Assembly: GCA_000151295.1 (NCBI GenBank) | Contig: GG745342.1 | Location: 241,582-305,581 of the forward strand | Direction of reading: 5' to 3' | Origin: Allomyces macrogynus ATCC 38327 | Taxonomy: Eukaryota > Blastocladiomycota > Blastocladiomycetes > Blastocladiales > Blastocladiaceae | Length of the DNA stretch: 64,000 nucleotides | Part shown: positions 39,942 through 50,129 of the stretch, one piece after another | Layout: every line of letters begins with the position of its first letter | Numbering within the stretch: position 1 is the stretch's first letter | The notes under the pieces: model-generated | Seen by the model: the letters and a program-made list of their open reading frames with translations, nothing else | What the model was told of the DNA's origin: nothing | Database searches by the model: none | Translations under genes and position numbers: made by a program

Positions 39942-41084
39942 GGTCGGCAGATGGCGGGGGAGGCGCAGGAACGCGGCGGTGGCGGGAAGCGCGGGGTCGG
40001 TGCGCGCAGGTGGATCACCGTGCGGGCAGTTAGGACGCGTCGCGGTAGTCGTGCGCGCGCCAACGTCGTGCTCGCGGTGGCAGGGCTCGCGACGGTGTGG
40101 TGGTCGCATGTCGTTGGCAGACGCAGCGGTCAACGAAGAGCAAAGGGCGAAACCGCTCCACGCGCCTGTCGCGTGCTTCTCATGTGAGGCACGATCGCAA
40201 TCGTCTCGCACCTCACGCTCGGCCAGGCCAGTGCCACCAGCATCTGGAAACCAGCGGCAACAACTCCCTGAGACTGACACTTCGGTGTGCGCCCGCGCGT
40301 GCGCGACCATTGGCCTTGGGCACGGCGCAGGCAAACCCAAGTTGTGCTTGTCGACCGGCGTGCTCTTCGCGTGAATGTACAGTGTCTGGTTGGGCTGGCC
40401 CATGTTTCTCGCTCTTGTTTGTCGTGCTGGGCTCATGTTTCTCCACCGGCATCAGCATCGCAACGCACGGGCAGTGCACAGCTGTGCCCACGCCAAGGAA
40501 CGTGTGATTGCCTCGATCATCCCCACGCCAAGGCGGCGGCGCAGACGTTCCCCTTACTGGTTCGTATGCACATGCGATGTTGCTTCTTGCCGTCGATCCG
40601 GTCCCAGGAGTGGGCCGACCGGGAGCTGACAGACCATGGCGACGCCACTGCCGCAGCGATGTCCACGCGGAGTTGCGGGGCGCACACGCCGAACAAAGAC
40701 AACAACCGGAACGAAAGATCAATGGTCAATCACACGTTGATTGTTTGCCTGGATCGCATGTGATGCTATCTCTTCTCCTCAAACAACCATGTCGCCCTTG
40801 CAGAAATCTGGACGCGCTTTTGCACGCGTTTTACCTTTTGCCGCGCGTGTACCTTCATTCCTCGTCAATGCTTGCGCCCACCTGGTCAGTTTATGCAGGC
40901 GCGCGATGGTCGTCGGCAACGCGTTCTCCAAAGCACTGCCAGGCAACTGCACGATCACGACGTTGCAGCATCATGAGGTCCGGGTCAGGAAACGCCAAGG
41001 CGCACGCTCGCCCATGTATCTTACGTTCTTGCTCGCATGGTCCGGCGGCCGCGAGGACCTCCTCCACCCACGTTGATTCGTTCG
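39942..41084. other. Intergenic region upstream of NOT4 and of the nuclease remnant
   Basis: No supported gene. The missing N-terminal part of the S1/P1 nuclease (starting with its WGxxGH motif) was looked for here in all frames and not found. Confidence 0.4.
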
Positions 41085-41600
41085 GCTTGTCAGAACCAAA
41101 GGATCGGACCACGCGACCGACCTTGCACACGCGCTGGCCTACCTCGTCCATTTCGTCGGCGACGCCGCGCAACCGCTGCACGCGTCGGGCTACTCCAAGG
41201 GCGGTAACGGCGTCACCGTCAAGTTCTCGGGCGCGTCCAAGAACCTGCACAGTGTCTGGGACTCGGCGATCCTGCTCAAGACCATCTCGTCCAAGTACTC
41301 GGGCTCGCACGACAAGTGGGTCTCGGCGCTGATTGCGTCGGCGACGCAGTACAACACAGCCGCGGGCGTGGCGTGCGCATCCTCGACGGACCCAACCAAC
41401 TCGAAAGCGGTCGAGACGTGTGTCATGAAGTGGGCGACCGAGTCGAACCAACTCGTCTGCTCGACGTCTACAAATCGGGCTTCTCGCAGTCGACCGACCT
41501 GTCGGGCGCGTATTACAAGGCCGTTGCCCCCGTTGTTGACGCGCAGGTCACCAAGGCCGGCGTGCGCCTCGCCGCGATGCTCAACAAAATTCTCGGGTGA
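41085..41600 (+). pseudogene. S1/P1-type nuclease remnant
   Basis: The C-terminal half of an S1/P1 zinc nuclease, a secreted single-strand nuclease of fungi and plants, is clear: LAYLVHFVGDAAQPLHA, GGNGVTVKF and NLHSVWD carry the zinc-ligand His/Asp residues. The end, DVYKSGFSQSTDL to VRLAAMLNKIL, lies in another frame; one lost base near 41459 explains this. An in-frame stop lies at 41074-41076 just upstream, and the N-terminal half, with the Trp1 zinc ligand and the signal peptide, is not visible. It is therefore a truncated, frameshifted pseudogene unless a distant 5' exon exists. Confidence 0.7.
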
Positions 41601-42202
41601 GCGAGTCGTTGGGGGCGGGATAGAGGCGTGGTGCGGTGCGAGATGGGCCGAGGTTGGCCGTGCGAGATGCGCCGCGGTTGGCCGTGCGCGGGTCATATGG
41701 CGTAGATGAGCACGGTTGATGACATGGATCATGTTGCAAAGTTGCAAAAGCGGATAATAGACGAAGCTTTGGTGGATTGCAAGCGTTGGTGTGCAGAGCA
41801 ATGTTGAGGAAGCAGAGCCACTTGCAGTGGACCGTTTGACGTGGACGAGCACCGGTTTGCACGCTGTGAGTAAGCCGCACACGTGCGCTTGATGACATTT
41901 GGCGGCCCGCGATCAACCGCTCCGAAAATCTCTGCTGCTCATCCTCCACCACCGCCAATAAAAACAACAACAACAACAGTCAGCGCTTCCATCTACATTG
42001 TCCTTGCTCCTCCCCCGCCCTCATCAACAATCCGCTTGCTGCTCTCGCTTTGCACGCTCGTCCGCGCTCGACAGCCAAGGCCACGACGACCGGCTACATT
42101 TTCTCGCTGCCATCCCTGCCGCGGCGACCAGAACTTGCCGCTCGACGGCTACTTGCACCAACCAACCCGCTACTATTCTTCCCGATTCAACTCGACTCGA
42201 CT
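41601..42202. other. Upstream region of the m-AAA protease gene
   Basis: No gene seen. Near 41957-41977 there is a CAA-rich leader-like stretch. The frame before the ATG at 42203 is open but carries no targeting or family features. Confidence 0.4.
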
Positions 42203-44581
42203 ATGTTTGCATATACGCTCCGTGCGCACCTGCGCCGTCCGCTCGTTGTCGCTGCACGCTCTACCCTGCGCCCGACTGCTGCATCGGCAAGACCGTTGTC
42301 CGTATCGGCCACCAGCTGGGCACGGTCGGCTCGCGGCACACCGACACCACCGAACGCTCCGCATGACCCGCCAAAGGAGTCCGAGGCCGCACCGGAAGAG
42401 CAGGTGAAGAACGACGACGTTGAACCGAAATTTGATGACGTTGCTTCGCCGCCGCTCGGGTTCGCCAAGTACTTTGACCGCGACCTGCGCAACTCCCCAC
42501 CGGAGCCGAGCGAAACTAGTGGAGAAGACGCGCGCGACACGGACAAAGCCGTGGAGCGCGTGCGACCGCCGCCCGAGGGCCAATCCGGCGATCCCAAGGC
42601 CGACAGCAAGCCGCCGCCCCCGCCCGAGGACGAGGGCATTTTCTCGCGCGCGAGGCTGCCGATGTATCTCTCGATCGGCAGTTCCATCCTCCTGCTCGGC
42701 TACTTTGTCGGCGCGTCGCCCATCGGCAGCGAGCCCAAGGGCGTCGTCGACACCACCTGGCAGCACTTCCGCGCGCACTTGCTCGACCGCGGCGAAGTCG
42801 ACCGCGTGACCATCGTGAACGGGTCGCTTGTGCGCGTCTACTTGCGCGAGGACGCGACGCATTTCACGCAGTACCCGGGTCTGCGCCGCACGGGGTACCA
42901 GTACGTGTTCCGCGTGCCGTCGGCGGAACTGTTCGAGTACCGGCTCGAGAGCGCACAGGCCGAGCTCGGGATCCCGCCCCGGGAACGGATTCCGGTCGCC
43001 TACACGTCTACCATCAACTGGCCCGGGATCGTCATGTCGGTCGCGCCCACGATGCTCTTGATTGGCGGGCTCGTCTGGCTCGCGCGCCGTGGCGCTGCGG
43101 CAGCCGGCGGCGGTGGGCCTGGCGGCGTGCTTGGCATGGGCAAGTCGCGTGCAAAAATGTTCAACCACGACTCGAAGGTGAAAATCAAGTTCAAGGACGT
43201 GGCCGGGGTCGACGAGGCTAAGGAGGAGATTATGGAGTTTGTCAAGTTCTTGAAGGACCCGAAGGCCTACGAGAAACTCGGCGCCAAGATCCCGCGCGGC
43301 GCGATTTTGTCGGGTCCGCCTGGTACGGGCAAGACGCTGCTCGCAAAAGCGACCGCGGGCGAGGCCGGTGTGCCCTTCTTCACCGTCTCGGGTTCCGAAT
43401 TCGTGGAAATGTTTGTGGGCGTCGGCGCAGCCCGCGTGCGCGACTTGTTTGCCGAGGCGCGCAAGCAGGCGCCGTGCATTATCTTCATTGACGAGATTGA
43501 CGCTATTGGCAAGGCCCGAGCCAAGGCCGGCGCGATGGGTGGCAACGATGAGCGCGAGTCGACGTTGAACCAGATCCTCGTCGAGATTGATGGATTCGAT
43601 TCGTCCGACCATATCGTTTTGCTCGCCGGCACGAACCGGCCGGACGTACTCGACTCGGCGCTCATGCGGCCGGGACGGTTCGACCGGCACATTTCGATTG
43701 ACCGGCCCGACATTGCCGGGCGGCAGCAAATGTTCCACGTGCACTTGGCCAAGATCACCATCGACAAGAACCAGGATATGCCGCAGCTCGTGCGCAAGCT
43801 CGCCGCGCTCACTCCTGGGTTCTCGGGCGCCGATATCGCCAACGTGTGCAATGAGGCCGCGCTCGTGGCCGCGCGGTACCGCGCCAAGTCGGTTCAGCTC
43901 GCGCATTTCGAGCAGGCGATTGAGCGCGTGATTGCCGGGCTCGAAAAAAAGTCCAAGGTGCTGTCGCCGGACGAGAAGCGCACGGTCGCGTACCACGAGG
44001 CCGGGCACGCGGTTGCCGGGTGGTACCTCGAGCACGCCGACCCGCTGCTCAAGGTCTCAATCATTCCGCGCGGCCAGGGCGCGCTCGGGTACGCGCAGTA
44101 CCTTCCCAAGGACCAGTACCTGCACTCGACGCAGCATTTGCTCGACCGCATGTGCATGACGCTCGGCGGGCGCGTCGCTGAACAGCTCGTGTTTGGCGAA
44201 ATCACGACGGGCGCGCAGGACGACTTGAAGAAAGTGACCAAGATGGCGTATGCCATGGTCACGCAGTTTGGCATGAACACGGCCGTCGGCCAGGTCAGCT
44301 TTGACGACCCGTCGGACAAGTTCAACAAGCCCTACTCGGAGCACACGGCGCAGATGATTGATGCCGAGGTGCAACAGCTCGTGCGCACCGCCTATGACCG
44401 CACTGTGAAGCTGCTCACGGAACAGCGCGACGCGGTGGAGAAGGTCGCGAAGCTGCTGTTGGAGAAGGAGGTGCTCGCTCGCGAGGATATGGTCGCGTTG
44501 CTGGGCAAGAGGCCGTTCACGGACCACCGCGCGACGCTCGAGGATTATGTCGAGGGCAAATCGGACACGTGGTCGGCGTAG
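42203..44581 (+). CDS. Mitochondrial m-AAA protease subunit (FtsH/Afg3/Yta12 family)
   Basis: The protein is 792 residues in one exon. The ATG at 42203 gives a mitochondrial presequence ([20 protein letters not shown]), while the in-frame ATG at 42050 adds an unlikely extension, so 42203 is preferred. After an acidic/Pro linker come a membrane segment ([15 protein letters not shown]), the intermembrane-space domain and a second membrane segment ([16 protein letters not shown]). The AAA module follows with Walker A GPPGTGKT (371-378), Walker B IIFIDEID (about 426-433) and the second region of homology ([18 protein letters not shown]), then the zinc-protease motif HEAGH (598-602). It degrades and processes inner-membrane proteins on the matrix side. 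The gene is intact. Confidence 0.93.
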   Translation: MFAYTLRAHLRRPLVVAARSTLRPTAASARPLSVSATSWARSARGTPTPPNAPHDPPKESEAAPEEQVKNDDVEPKFDDVASPPLGFAKYFDRDLRNSPPEPSETSGEDARDTDKAVERVRPPPEGQSGDPKADSKPPPPPEDEGIFSRARLPMYLSIGSSILLLGYFVGASPIGSEPKGVVDTTWQHFRAHLLDRGEVDRVTIVNGSLVRVYLREDATHFTQYPGLRRTGYQYVFRVPSAELFEYRLESAQAELGIPPRERIPVAYTSTINWPGIVMSVAPTMLLIGGLVWLARRGAAAAGGGGPGGVLGMGKSRAKMFNHDSKVKIKFKDVAGVDEAKEEIMEFVKFLKDPKAYEKLGAKIPRGAILSGPPGTGKTLLAKATAGEAGVPFFTVSGSEFVEMFVGVGAARVRDLFAEARKQAPCIIFIDEIDAIGKARAKAGAMGGNDERESTLNQILVEIDGFDSSDHIVLLAGTNRPDVLDSALMRPGRFDRHISIDRPDIAGRQQMFHVHLAKITIDKNQDMPQLVRKLAALTPGFSGADIANVCNEAALVAARYRAKSVQLAHFEQAIERVIAGLEKKSKVLSPDEKRTVAYHEAGHAVAGWYLEHADPLLKVSIIPRGQGALGYAQYLPKDQYLHSTQHLLDRMCMTLGGRVAEQLVFGEITTGAQDDLKKVTKMAYAMVTQFGMNTAVGQVSFDDPSDKFNKPYSEHTAQMIDAEVQQLVRTAYDRTVKLLTEQRDAVEKVAKLLLEKEVLAREDMVALLGKRPFTDHRATLEDYVEGKSDTWSA

Positions 44582-45007
44582 AGGGTGGTGGAGATTGCGT
44601 ATTTATTGCTACTGTACATAGATTCGTCTCGTAGTGCGAATGCTTTTGTGATGCGGTCGGGCATCCTGTCTTCGGTGCACTAACGGGCCTAGACACGCCA
44701 AACCTCACTTTGCCCCATCTACGATCGTGCGCCAGCACGTCCCAGCACGTCGCGGTTGTCCACGTATTGCAACCATCGAAGTAGCTTCACGTCCCCGATG
44801 GCGTGCTTCGGGGCGTTATGGTGGGCGCGCAGGCTTCCACCACATGTGTGGCAGCCATGTAACGATTGAATGAAAGGAGTGGCACTGCAACCCAAAATCT
44901 CATGATCTTGCACCTCGCTTCTCACTGATCAGCACCACCACAGAAAACAAAAAAAAGTATACCTCCAATCAAAATTTAATTATATACGAGAGCTGGCGTA
45001 TGGAACT
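44582..45007. other. Intergenic region at the left edge of the transposon nest
   Basis: No gene. An AT-rich block with TTTAATTATATACG lies at about 44974-44990, marking the change from host sequence to repeats. Confidence 0.4.
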
Positions 45008-45190
45008 ACAGTACGCTTTGCAGGCACCCAAGTCCTGGACGGCGCTGCTGTGAGCACCTTTCCCCCAATCCTCGAGCCCCCATCTCCTCAACACTGCTCT
45101 CAATGAGACGACACGGTAGGTACTTTAACCTCAACCAACTTTCAGCGCCAGCCGTGCGCTGATTGTTTGTCAAGGCCCACGCCCTTTCTT
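45008..45190. repeat. Dispersed repeat, copy 2
   Basis: It matches 17522-17690 in the same orientation over about 170 bp, with a short insertion near 45117-45145. Family unknown. It ends about 115 bp before the gypsy LTR. Confidence 0.55.
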
Positions 45191-45304
45191 TCTCGCGTCG
45201 TCCTGACACTGCCTTTTCCTGATGGATCTGGCACAGCTCACATTGCACAAACCACGGCTGTTCTTGGCATACACACTCTCCACACCACCTACCACTGCAC
45301 CCCA

Positions 45305-45446
45305 TGATATGGTGTCGAGTGTGGAACGAGCCTGTCATACCCAGAGGTACGTTTGGGTGTTTATATACATGGAATGACAAACGGGAATCAACAACAACAA
45401 CAATGGGTTTGCAAAGGAGCGATACGGTTAGCTCTGCTTCACATCA
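45305..45446 (-). repeat. Gypsy 3' LTR (142 bp)
   Basis: It reads TGATGTGAAGCAGAGC...CACCATATCA on the minus strand, the canonical TG...CA ends. It has more substitutions than the copies at 57789-57930 and 62009-62150, including TTTATATACAT for TCTATAAACG at the TATA box. Confidence 0.8.
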
Positions 45447-45471
45447 TTTCTCCCCCCTCCAGCTAGTGACG

Positions 45472-46409
45472 TCAATGCGGTTCTGGATTGAAACGTTTTT
45501 GAATTTCAGGTGCTTGTCCAAGCAACCGGCGCGACTTGTGGTTCTCGTTCAGGGAAGCAGGTTCAGGAGCAGCAGTGACATGATCAGGTGGCAGCGCAAT
45601 CTCATCATACTTGCCAGTGCCATCATCAGGTTCACCACCAGAGTCAGAGGTATCACTTTCGTTAGTGCGATCGTGGCCTTGAGCTGGTGCACCACCCAAA
45701 GGTGCCTGTTTTAAGTGGTTGGCGTGGAAGACATTGTGAACATGGTTGGCAACCATACAATCCAGTAGTTCGAGCTGGAAGCTCACAGGCAAGCGTTGTG
45801 CAATGACCTTGAATGGTCTGATATACAATGGCCGGAGCTTGGCTGTGACTGGAAGTCCAGCAGTATCGGCATTCAGGTTGTGTGCATTGAGCATGACAAA
45901 ATCGCTGATGCATGGTTGCCAAACAGCTGCTTGGTTTCGAGGATTGTGTTGCAGCATGCGCTGCTGCAAGTCCAAGATGGCGTCATGAATGCAGAGAAGT
46001 CATGAGACCAGGTCGCTGAACATGGGTGGATCGAGACAAGTGGCTGTAAATGTGGTTGGTGGAAGCCGAGGTAGCATGCCAACAGCTGCTTGGAGTGGCG
46101 ACATGCCGAGAGCATGATGGTGGGCAGAGTTGTACGTCAACTGCACAATCGGAACCATGTCTTCCCACCACATGCCGTCAAGACTGTGCAGCACTGTTTT
46201 CAAGATGCGAGAGAACTCATGGTTGGTCACTTTGGCCTGGCCATTGCTCTGTGGGCGATAAGCTGTTGTCGGCTTGAGCTTCGTGCCAAGATGTTTCCAC
46301 AAGTACATGAAGACCTGGGCACAGAAGAGAACGTCACGATTGGAGACAATGGACACAGGAAGCAAAAAGTACTTGACCCACTCCTTGAACAGAATTTCCG
46401 CAGCATCCT
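45472..46409 (-). pseudogene. Gypsy integrase C-terminal remnant
   Basis: It starts at the copia LTR edge with DAAEILFKEWVKYFLLP and continues through the integrase core: SIVSNRDVLF (catalytic Asp), KHLGTKLKPTTAYRPQSNGQ. The catalytic Glu of GQxE reads Lys. Then come the helix with NSAHHHALGMSP and, after an in-frame stop near 45999, a GPF/Y-type tail (FKVIAQRLPVSFQLELLD) and an acidic end. It is non-functional through the stop, the lost Glu and the missing N-terminal half. Confidence 0.75.
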
Positions 46410-46597
46410 TTTTGCAAGGTTGAGCGGGAGAAGGAATGCATTTGGTGTGTGCACTCTGCACTTCAGCAGTGGTGGCAACCATAACCTAGGTTGCCACCAT
46501 CATTTTCACAAGAATCCAACTCGAACAGTTCTGACAAGGAAACAATGAGGGAAGACAAAAAAACAAGAAACACAAATGCAAGACAAACACTTCGACA
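46410..46597 (-). repeat. Copia LTR 1 (3' LTR of element A)
   Basis: 188 bp running TGTCGAAGTG...CTTGCAAAA on the minus strand. By eye it differs from LTRs 2 and 3 at about ten sites, so it is older than they are. Confidence 0.8.
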
Positions 46598-46618
46598 CTC
46601 CCCCATGGTGAGCATTCC

Positions 46619-49600
46619 CTACGCACGTGGAGCAATCACTTCCGCAACTCCAATCATGTCATGAAGCTTGTGGAATGCAGGAACAGCAAGTGGCTTGGTC
46701 AAAATGTCGGCAATCTGGTTCTCCATGTCCACGTGCTGCAGGTCAATCGTCTTCTTGGCAACTTGGTCCTGCAACCAGTGGGCGTGGATCTTAACGTGTT
46801 TCAATGAGAGCAGCATGTCCTTGGCTACACGCTCCACTGACTTGTTATCTTCCATGAGCGGCATTGGTCCATCCTGTTTGTACTGGAGCTCTTCCAGCAG
46901 CGCATGTATCGTGAGGATCATGTCGCCCACTAAGCTTGCCGACATGTACTCAGCAGCCATGGTTGACTTTGCCACAAGCGTCTGCTTCTTCGAGCGCCAG
47001 GCGACAGGGCTACCGCCAACCCGTATCACAAAGCCTGATGTTGACTTGCAGTCACCACGATCCTCAGCCCAATCAGCATCAGCAAATGCATCAAGTTTCA
47101 TATCCTTGTCAAAAAAACTTGATGCCGAGGTTTGACATGCCCAACAGGTACCCAACAAGCTGCTTTGCGGCCTTGAGATGTAGTGTACCAGGTGCATGCA
47201 TGAAATGGCCAAGAATTGCAGTCGCAGTGGCAATGTCCAGCTGCGATTTGGTTGCCACAAAGAGCAGTGACCTGACAATGGTGAGGTACTCAGTCTTCAT
47301 GACTGGATCAATGATCTTGGGCAACTCAAGCAGCTCCTTGAAGTCATTGGGTCACATCAGGATCACTGGCCGCATCTTTTCAGGGATCTGGAACTACTTG
47401 CCCATTGACTTGACGTACTGGCTCTGGTCAAGGTAAATCGACCCATCATCGCTGAACATAATCTTGCACCCAAGCAACCATGCCGCATCGCCCAAGTCGT
47501 GCACCTTGAACTCGGACTTCAACTTGTCGACAATCCACTTGTGCAGCTCCTTGGTTGACGCGACAATCGGCAAGTCGTCGACATAGACTCCAATGAAGAT
47601 CACGCCCTTGTCCGTCTTGTGCATGAACAGGCACTTGTCGTACTTGGACTCCGCGAATCCGAGCAAAATCAGGTAATCGGCCAAACAGCAGAACCACATG
47701 CGCGGGGCCTGCTTGGTGCCGTACAGTGCCTTAACGAGCATGCAGACCTTGTCCGAGTTCTTCTTGTCAATGAAGCCTGGTGGCTGCTCCATGAGCACAT
47801 GCTCCTTGATGTAACCATACAGGAAGGCTGTCTTGATGTCAAGCTGCAGCAGCCAGACCTTGAGATACGCGGCGAGCAACAGAATCAGACGCAGCGTGTC
47901 AAATGACGCAACGGGCGCAAACGTGTCCGTGTAATGCACACCTGGAATGGCTGTGTATCCCTTGGCAACAAGTTGCGACTTGGTGCGCATGGGCTTTCCG
48001 TCTGCCCCAAGTTTCCACTAGAAGATCCAACTGGAGCGCATCACCTTGTCGCCTGGGCAGCAGTTGACAAGCACCCATGTCCCATTCTCGACGAGCGAGT
48101 TGTACTTGTCAAATGTCGGCGCGCGCCAGTCTGGGTGCACTAGCGCTTCCTCGACCGTCTTGGGTTCCCAAACTGCACCCTGGGTGCCGACTTGAGCTGC
48201 AGCAACGCATGCGAGCACCGCACTTGCCGACTCAACAGACTTGCTGAGATCCGTGTCCGGGTGCACACGTAGAAACAGTGTCGGCAAATCGAGATTGACA
48301 ATTCCGGACAGGGGCGAGCCTGAGTCAATGCCAGGGCCAGCTAGGGAACGAACAAGAGGGGCCGAAGTGTCAGTGCAATCACTATTCAGCCACAACACGC
48401 GCACTTTCTCAATTGCATCAGCAGCATGTTCAACGCCCCTATTAGGTTCAGGATCCACCTCCCCCACGTCGGGCGTACTGCGGACGCAGGCAATGGCGTT
48501 GGGATCAAAACGGCGAGCGACCTCGGGTTGTAGGCCATGCAAACGGCGCGATTGCCGTGTGATGGACGCTTGAGCATCAAGTCCAAGAGCACTAACACCC
48601 CCATTGCTCACTTCTGGCGCATTGGCGTGACGACCAGGCTCCCCCACGTCCGCGAGGACCCCCATTAGTTCCCGGTCCACCTGCAGCAAACTGGGTCTCT
48701 CACTGGCTTGTAGAAAATTGCACTCCAACGCTGGCCCCACCAGTGGGAGCTTGGCAATCAGGTTGACCCTGGGAAGTTGATCCGGAACCACCATAGGCAC
48801 TTGAACTCAATCATGCCACGCACCACGCCCAATCTCCTCTTCAACAACTTCATCACTACCAATGCCATCGACCACAGTCAACGGCATGTCCAGCGACCCC
48901 AAATCAACTTGCATGGGCGACCCAACCTTGACCTTGGCCGACGGCAATGTGCAAGGAGAACCAGCAACAACACGCGACTCTGCAACACAGAGCCGCTTGG
49001 CAAACTTGACATTGCGTGTGACAAACACCTTCTGTCCATCCCACACGTGGTAGCCATTGCGCATGACCCATGGCAACTCATCTCCATAACCAACCATGCA
49101 CACTGCCACACCTGCAGCAAATCTGGACACGCCCAGACGCGTCATCGGAACGACAGTGCCACCAAGTGAGCCCCACACCTTGCACTTCGACATGTTGGGT
49201 GATGCGCCGAAAACAACCTGGTATGGCGAGCGACCACCGAGCGAGTCACTTGGCACACGGTTGCGCACATAGCACGCCGCGCGCACACACTCTGGCCAGA
49301 GGGAATCCGGCGCCTTGGCAGCCGTCATGGCCGCACGCACCATCGACTTGAGCACACCCTGCGTCTGCTTGGCAAGCCCATTTGACTCTGGCGAGTTCGG
49401 AGACGTTGTCGACAAGTGCATGCGACGTGAGAGCAGAATCGAGCGTAAACCGTTGCCAATGAACTCGCCACCATGGTCGCTGTGCAGCTGGCCCGCAGAC
49501 ACGCCGAAGAACGACTCGGCGTGTTTCAGCAAATCGAGAAACTGCGGTCCAAAGTCGCCCTTGCGCCAGAGAAGCAGCACGAAGCACCAGCGTGAGTACT

Positions 49601-49921
49601 CGTCCATGACTGTCGCAAAGTAGTTGACACCCCCCATGATGACTGTCTTCATCGACACCAAATCAGCGTGGAGGACGCCAAATAGTCGATTCACACGCAA
49701 ATGACGCAGCAGATGTGGCTGGCTGCGCTTGTTGGCCACAAGACACGTCATGCACTCGTGAACCAGCTTGGCCACACCCACGTCGTCCTTGATGCCATGC
49801 TCGAGTGTACACACGGCTGAAACGCGATCATGACCAACGTGAAATAGTCGCGCATGCCACAGCTCGGCGAGCAACACCTTCTTGACCGCATCGGCAACAT
49901 GCGCACCAACAGGTCGCTTAC
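46619..49921 (-). pseudogene. Copia element A polyprotein remnant
   Basis: It encodes the pre-integrase region (LWHARLFHVGHDRV), integrase (LHADLVSMKT, HSDHGGEFIGNG, SPESNGLAKQT), RT (KAFLYGY-type segment, YVDDLPIVAST) and RNase H (DADWAEDRGDCKSTSG). Compared with element B it has in-frame stops at about 48806, 48019 and 47398, another near 47354, and a frameshift near 47110 in an A/T run. Gag and protease are absent. It cannot make a polyprotein. Confidence 0.8.
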
Positions 49922-50108
49922 TTTCGCAAGGTTGAGCGGGAGGAGGAATGCATTTGGTGTGTGCACTCTGCACTTCAGCGGTGGTGGCAACCATAACCTA
50001 GGTTGCCACCATCATTTACACAAGAATCCAACTCGAACAGCTCCAACAAGGAAACAATGAGGGAAGACAAAAAACAAGAAACACAAATGCGAGACGAACA
50101 CTTCGACA
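49922..50108 (-). repeat. Copia LTR 2 (shared by elements A and B)
   Basis: 187 bp with ends TGTCGAAGTG...CCTTGCGAAA. It holds the inverted repeat GGTGGCAACC...GGTTGCCACC around an 8-nt loop, which also forms the palindrome AACCTAGGTT. Confidence 0.85.
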
Positions 50109-50129
50109 CTCCCCCACAGTGAGCATTCC

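Larger units (their letters stand above)
46410..50108 (-). mobile_element. Ty1/copia element A, 5'-truncated (minus strand)
   Basis: It consists of a 3' LTR (46410-46597), pol-derived sequence (46619-49921) and the middle LTR (49922-50108), shared with element B. At the middle LTR the internal sequence starts in mid-polyprotein (KRPVGAHVADAV), with no primer-binding site or gag. The A-B pair therefore forms LTR-B-LTR-A(truncated)-LTR, as expected from recombination between tandem copies. Confidence 0.75.

Noticed and set aside
40508..41332. 274-codon plus-strand frame over the S1/P1 remnant
   Set aside because: Wrong frame: the nuclease motifs are read in another frame, and this one gives Arg/Ser-rich noise.
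42173..44035. 620-codon minus-strand open frame opposite the m-AAA protease
   Set aside because: Antisense shadow: the plus strand has a complete AAA protease with all motifs.
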